From positions 1-5,606 of the forward strand of contig JAHIFK010000138.1 in the NCBI GenBank assembly GCA_018900975.1: 5,606 bases of DNA, given 5' to 3'. The position numbers were made by a program, and so were the translations under genes. This DNA is from Methanobacteriota archaeon (GTDB lineage: Archaea; Halobacteriota; Methanosarcinia; Methanosarcinales; Methanoperedenaceae). Shown here in pieces: positions 4,759 to 5,606 of the stretch. Position 1 is the stretch's first letter. Every line of letters begins with the position of its first letter. The notes beneath the pieces were generated by a model. It saw nothing but the letters and a program-made list of their open reading frames with translations, was not told the DNA's origin and did not search any database.

Positions 4759-5606
4759 ACCCCACCTCAATCGTCTCAGGTCTCTCAGTATTATCCCTCA
4801 GCGTCACGCATGGCACGCCCAGGATACATGTCTCCTCCTGCACCCCGCCAGAGTCCGTAAGCACAAGCCGCGCGCCGCTCTCAAGGTTAAGAAAATCAAG
4901 GAACTCCACAGGATCGATGAACCTGATGCTTCCGTCAGTCTTTATCCCGAACTCCTGCACCATTTTTTTCGAGCGCGGATGGATGGGATAGATAACAGGG
5001 ATATTGAACTCCTTTCCAAGCTTCTCAAGACCCTTCAGGATGCCTGCGAACCTTACCGGATCATCCACATTCTCCTGCCTGTGCGCCGTAACGAGGAAAT
5101 ATTCATTTGGCGAAATTTCAAGCTCCTCAAGCGTGTTCTTCTCTTTCGCAAGCTCAACATTCTGAAAGACAGCATCCACAATAGTATTTCCAGTAACATG
5201 GATCCTGCTATCTGGTATCCCTTCTCCAAGCAGTGTTTTTTTGCATTTATCAGTTGGCGCAAAGAGGATATCAGAACAGTGATCCGCCATCACCCTGTTT
5301 ATCTCCTCTGGCATCCTTCTATCATAACTTCGCAAGCCAGCTTCAACATGCCCGACCTTTATCCCCAGTTTAACAGCAGCAAGCGCCCCTGCAAGCACAG
5401 TATTCGTATCACCCTGCACAAGCACTGCTTCAGGCTTCTCTTTCATGAGAACCTTCTCGATCCCAGCAAGCATCTTCCCGGTCTGCTCCCCATGCGCACC
5501 AGATCCCACTTCAAGATTGTACTTAGCCTCTGGAAGCCTCAATTCCTCAAAAAATACCCTGTCCAGATTATACGAATAATGCTGTCCCGTATGCAGTATG
5601 AAATGA
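4625..5606 (-). CDS. wecB: UDP-N-acetylglucosamine 2-epimerase (non-hydrolysing), N-terminus beyond window
   Basis: This enzyme converts UDP-GlcNAc to UDP-ManNAc in the cytoplasm, the entry step to ManNAc and ManNAcA in surface glycans. 326 residues are visible; the usual length is about 355-380, so roughly 30, including the GTRPE motif, lie beyond 5606. The frame continues to the edge as HFILHTGQHYSYNLDRVFFE, so the internal TTG near 5542 is not the real start. Conserved family motifs in visible numbering are HTGQH (5-9), QGDTN (64-68), HVEAGLRSYDRRMPEEINR (86-104), GNT (139-141), HRQEN (175-179), IHPR (208-211), DSGGVQEE (251-258) and LRDNTERPET (269-278). All are intact, so the gene is probably functional. 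It ends at TAA, followed by a short T run on the coding strand. A broken copy lies at 915-1254. Upstream partners such as wecC are outside the window. Confidence 0.95.
   Translation of the reverse strand, partial: HFILHTGQHYSYNLDRVFFEELRLPEAKYNLEVGSGAHGEQTGKMLAGIEKVLMKEKPEAVLVQGDTNTVLAGALAAVKLGIKVGHVEAGLRSYDRRMPEEINRVMADHCSDILFAPTDKCKKTLLGEGIPDSRIHVTGNTIVDAVFQNVELAKEKNTLEELEISPNEYFLVTAHRQENVDDPVRFAGILKGLEKLGKEFNIPVIYPIHPRSKKMVQEFGIKTDGSIRFIDPVEFLDFLNLESGARLVLTDSGGVQEETCILGVPCVTLRDNTERPETIEVGSNVLAGTDPEMMIECVHRMLEKDKGWMNPFGDGRAAERIVSAMQ

Noticed and set aside
5053..5262. Minus-strand 69-codon open frame
   Set aside because: It is an out-of-frame reading inside the intact wecB gene.

Overview
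The window looks like archaeal chromosomal DNA from a surface-polysaccharide or glycoprotein-glycan region. The clues are archaeal-type TATA boxes upstream of several starts, GGTG/GGAG-type ribosome sites or none at all, and a GT2 glycosyltransferase with two C-terminal membrane helices that resembles those of Methanosarcinales and Ca. Methanoperedens. That lineage assignment is inferred from remembered family resemblance, not from a search. All convincing genes lie on the minus strand, so transcription runs from high to low coordinates.

In transcription order the layout is: a wecB-type UDP-GlcNAc 2-epimerase whose N-terminus lies beyond position 5606; a hicB-hicA toxin-antitoxin pair whose HicA is short at the C-terminus; an intergenic repeat block (3609-3784, with weaker similarity out to about 3926); an acylphosphatase-like domain fused to a 5 x 7-residue repeat tail; a 498-residue protein with two tandem GT2 domains; a broken second copy of wecB (915-1254); a second copy of the intergenic block (472-652, weaker out to about 848); a 43-codon C-terminal gene remnant (332-472) that ends where the block begins; and the start of an NAD-dependent sugar epimerase/dehydratase that runs off the left edge.

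WecB would supply UDP-ManNAc, the SDR-family epimerase/dehydratase a further nucleotide sugar, and the GT2 protein a polyprenyl-linked sugar or membrane glycosyl transfer. HicBA, the acylphosphatase-like fusion and the repeats are accessory insertions among these genes.

The strongest structural signal is duplication. The intergenic block and the wecB sequence both occur twice, in the same order and orientation, so the region looks like a segmental duplication that later decayed. One wecB copy has an exact 378-bp in-frame internal deletion and a 2-nt frameshift, and hicBA sits between block and wecB in only one copy. I see no CRISPR array, tRNA, rRNA or transposase gene.
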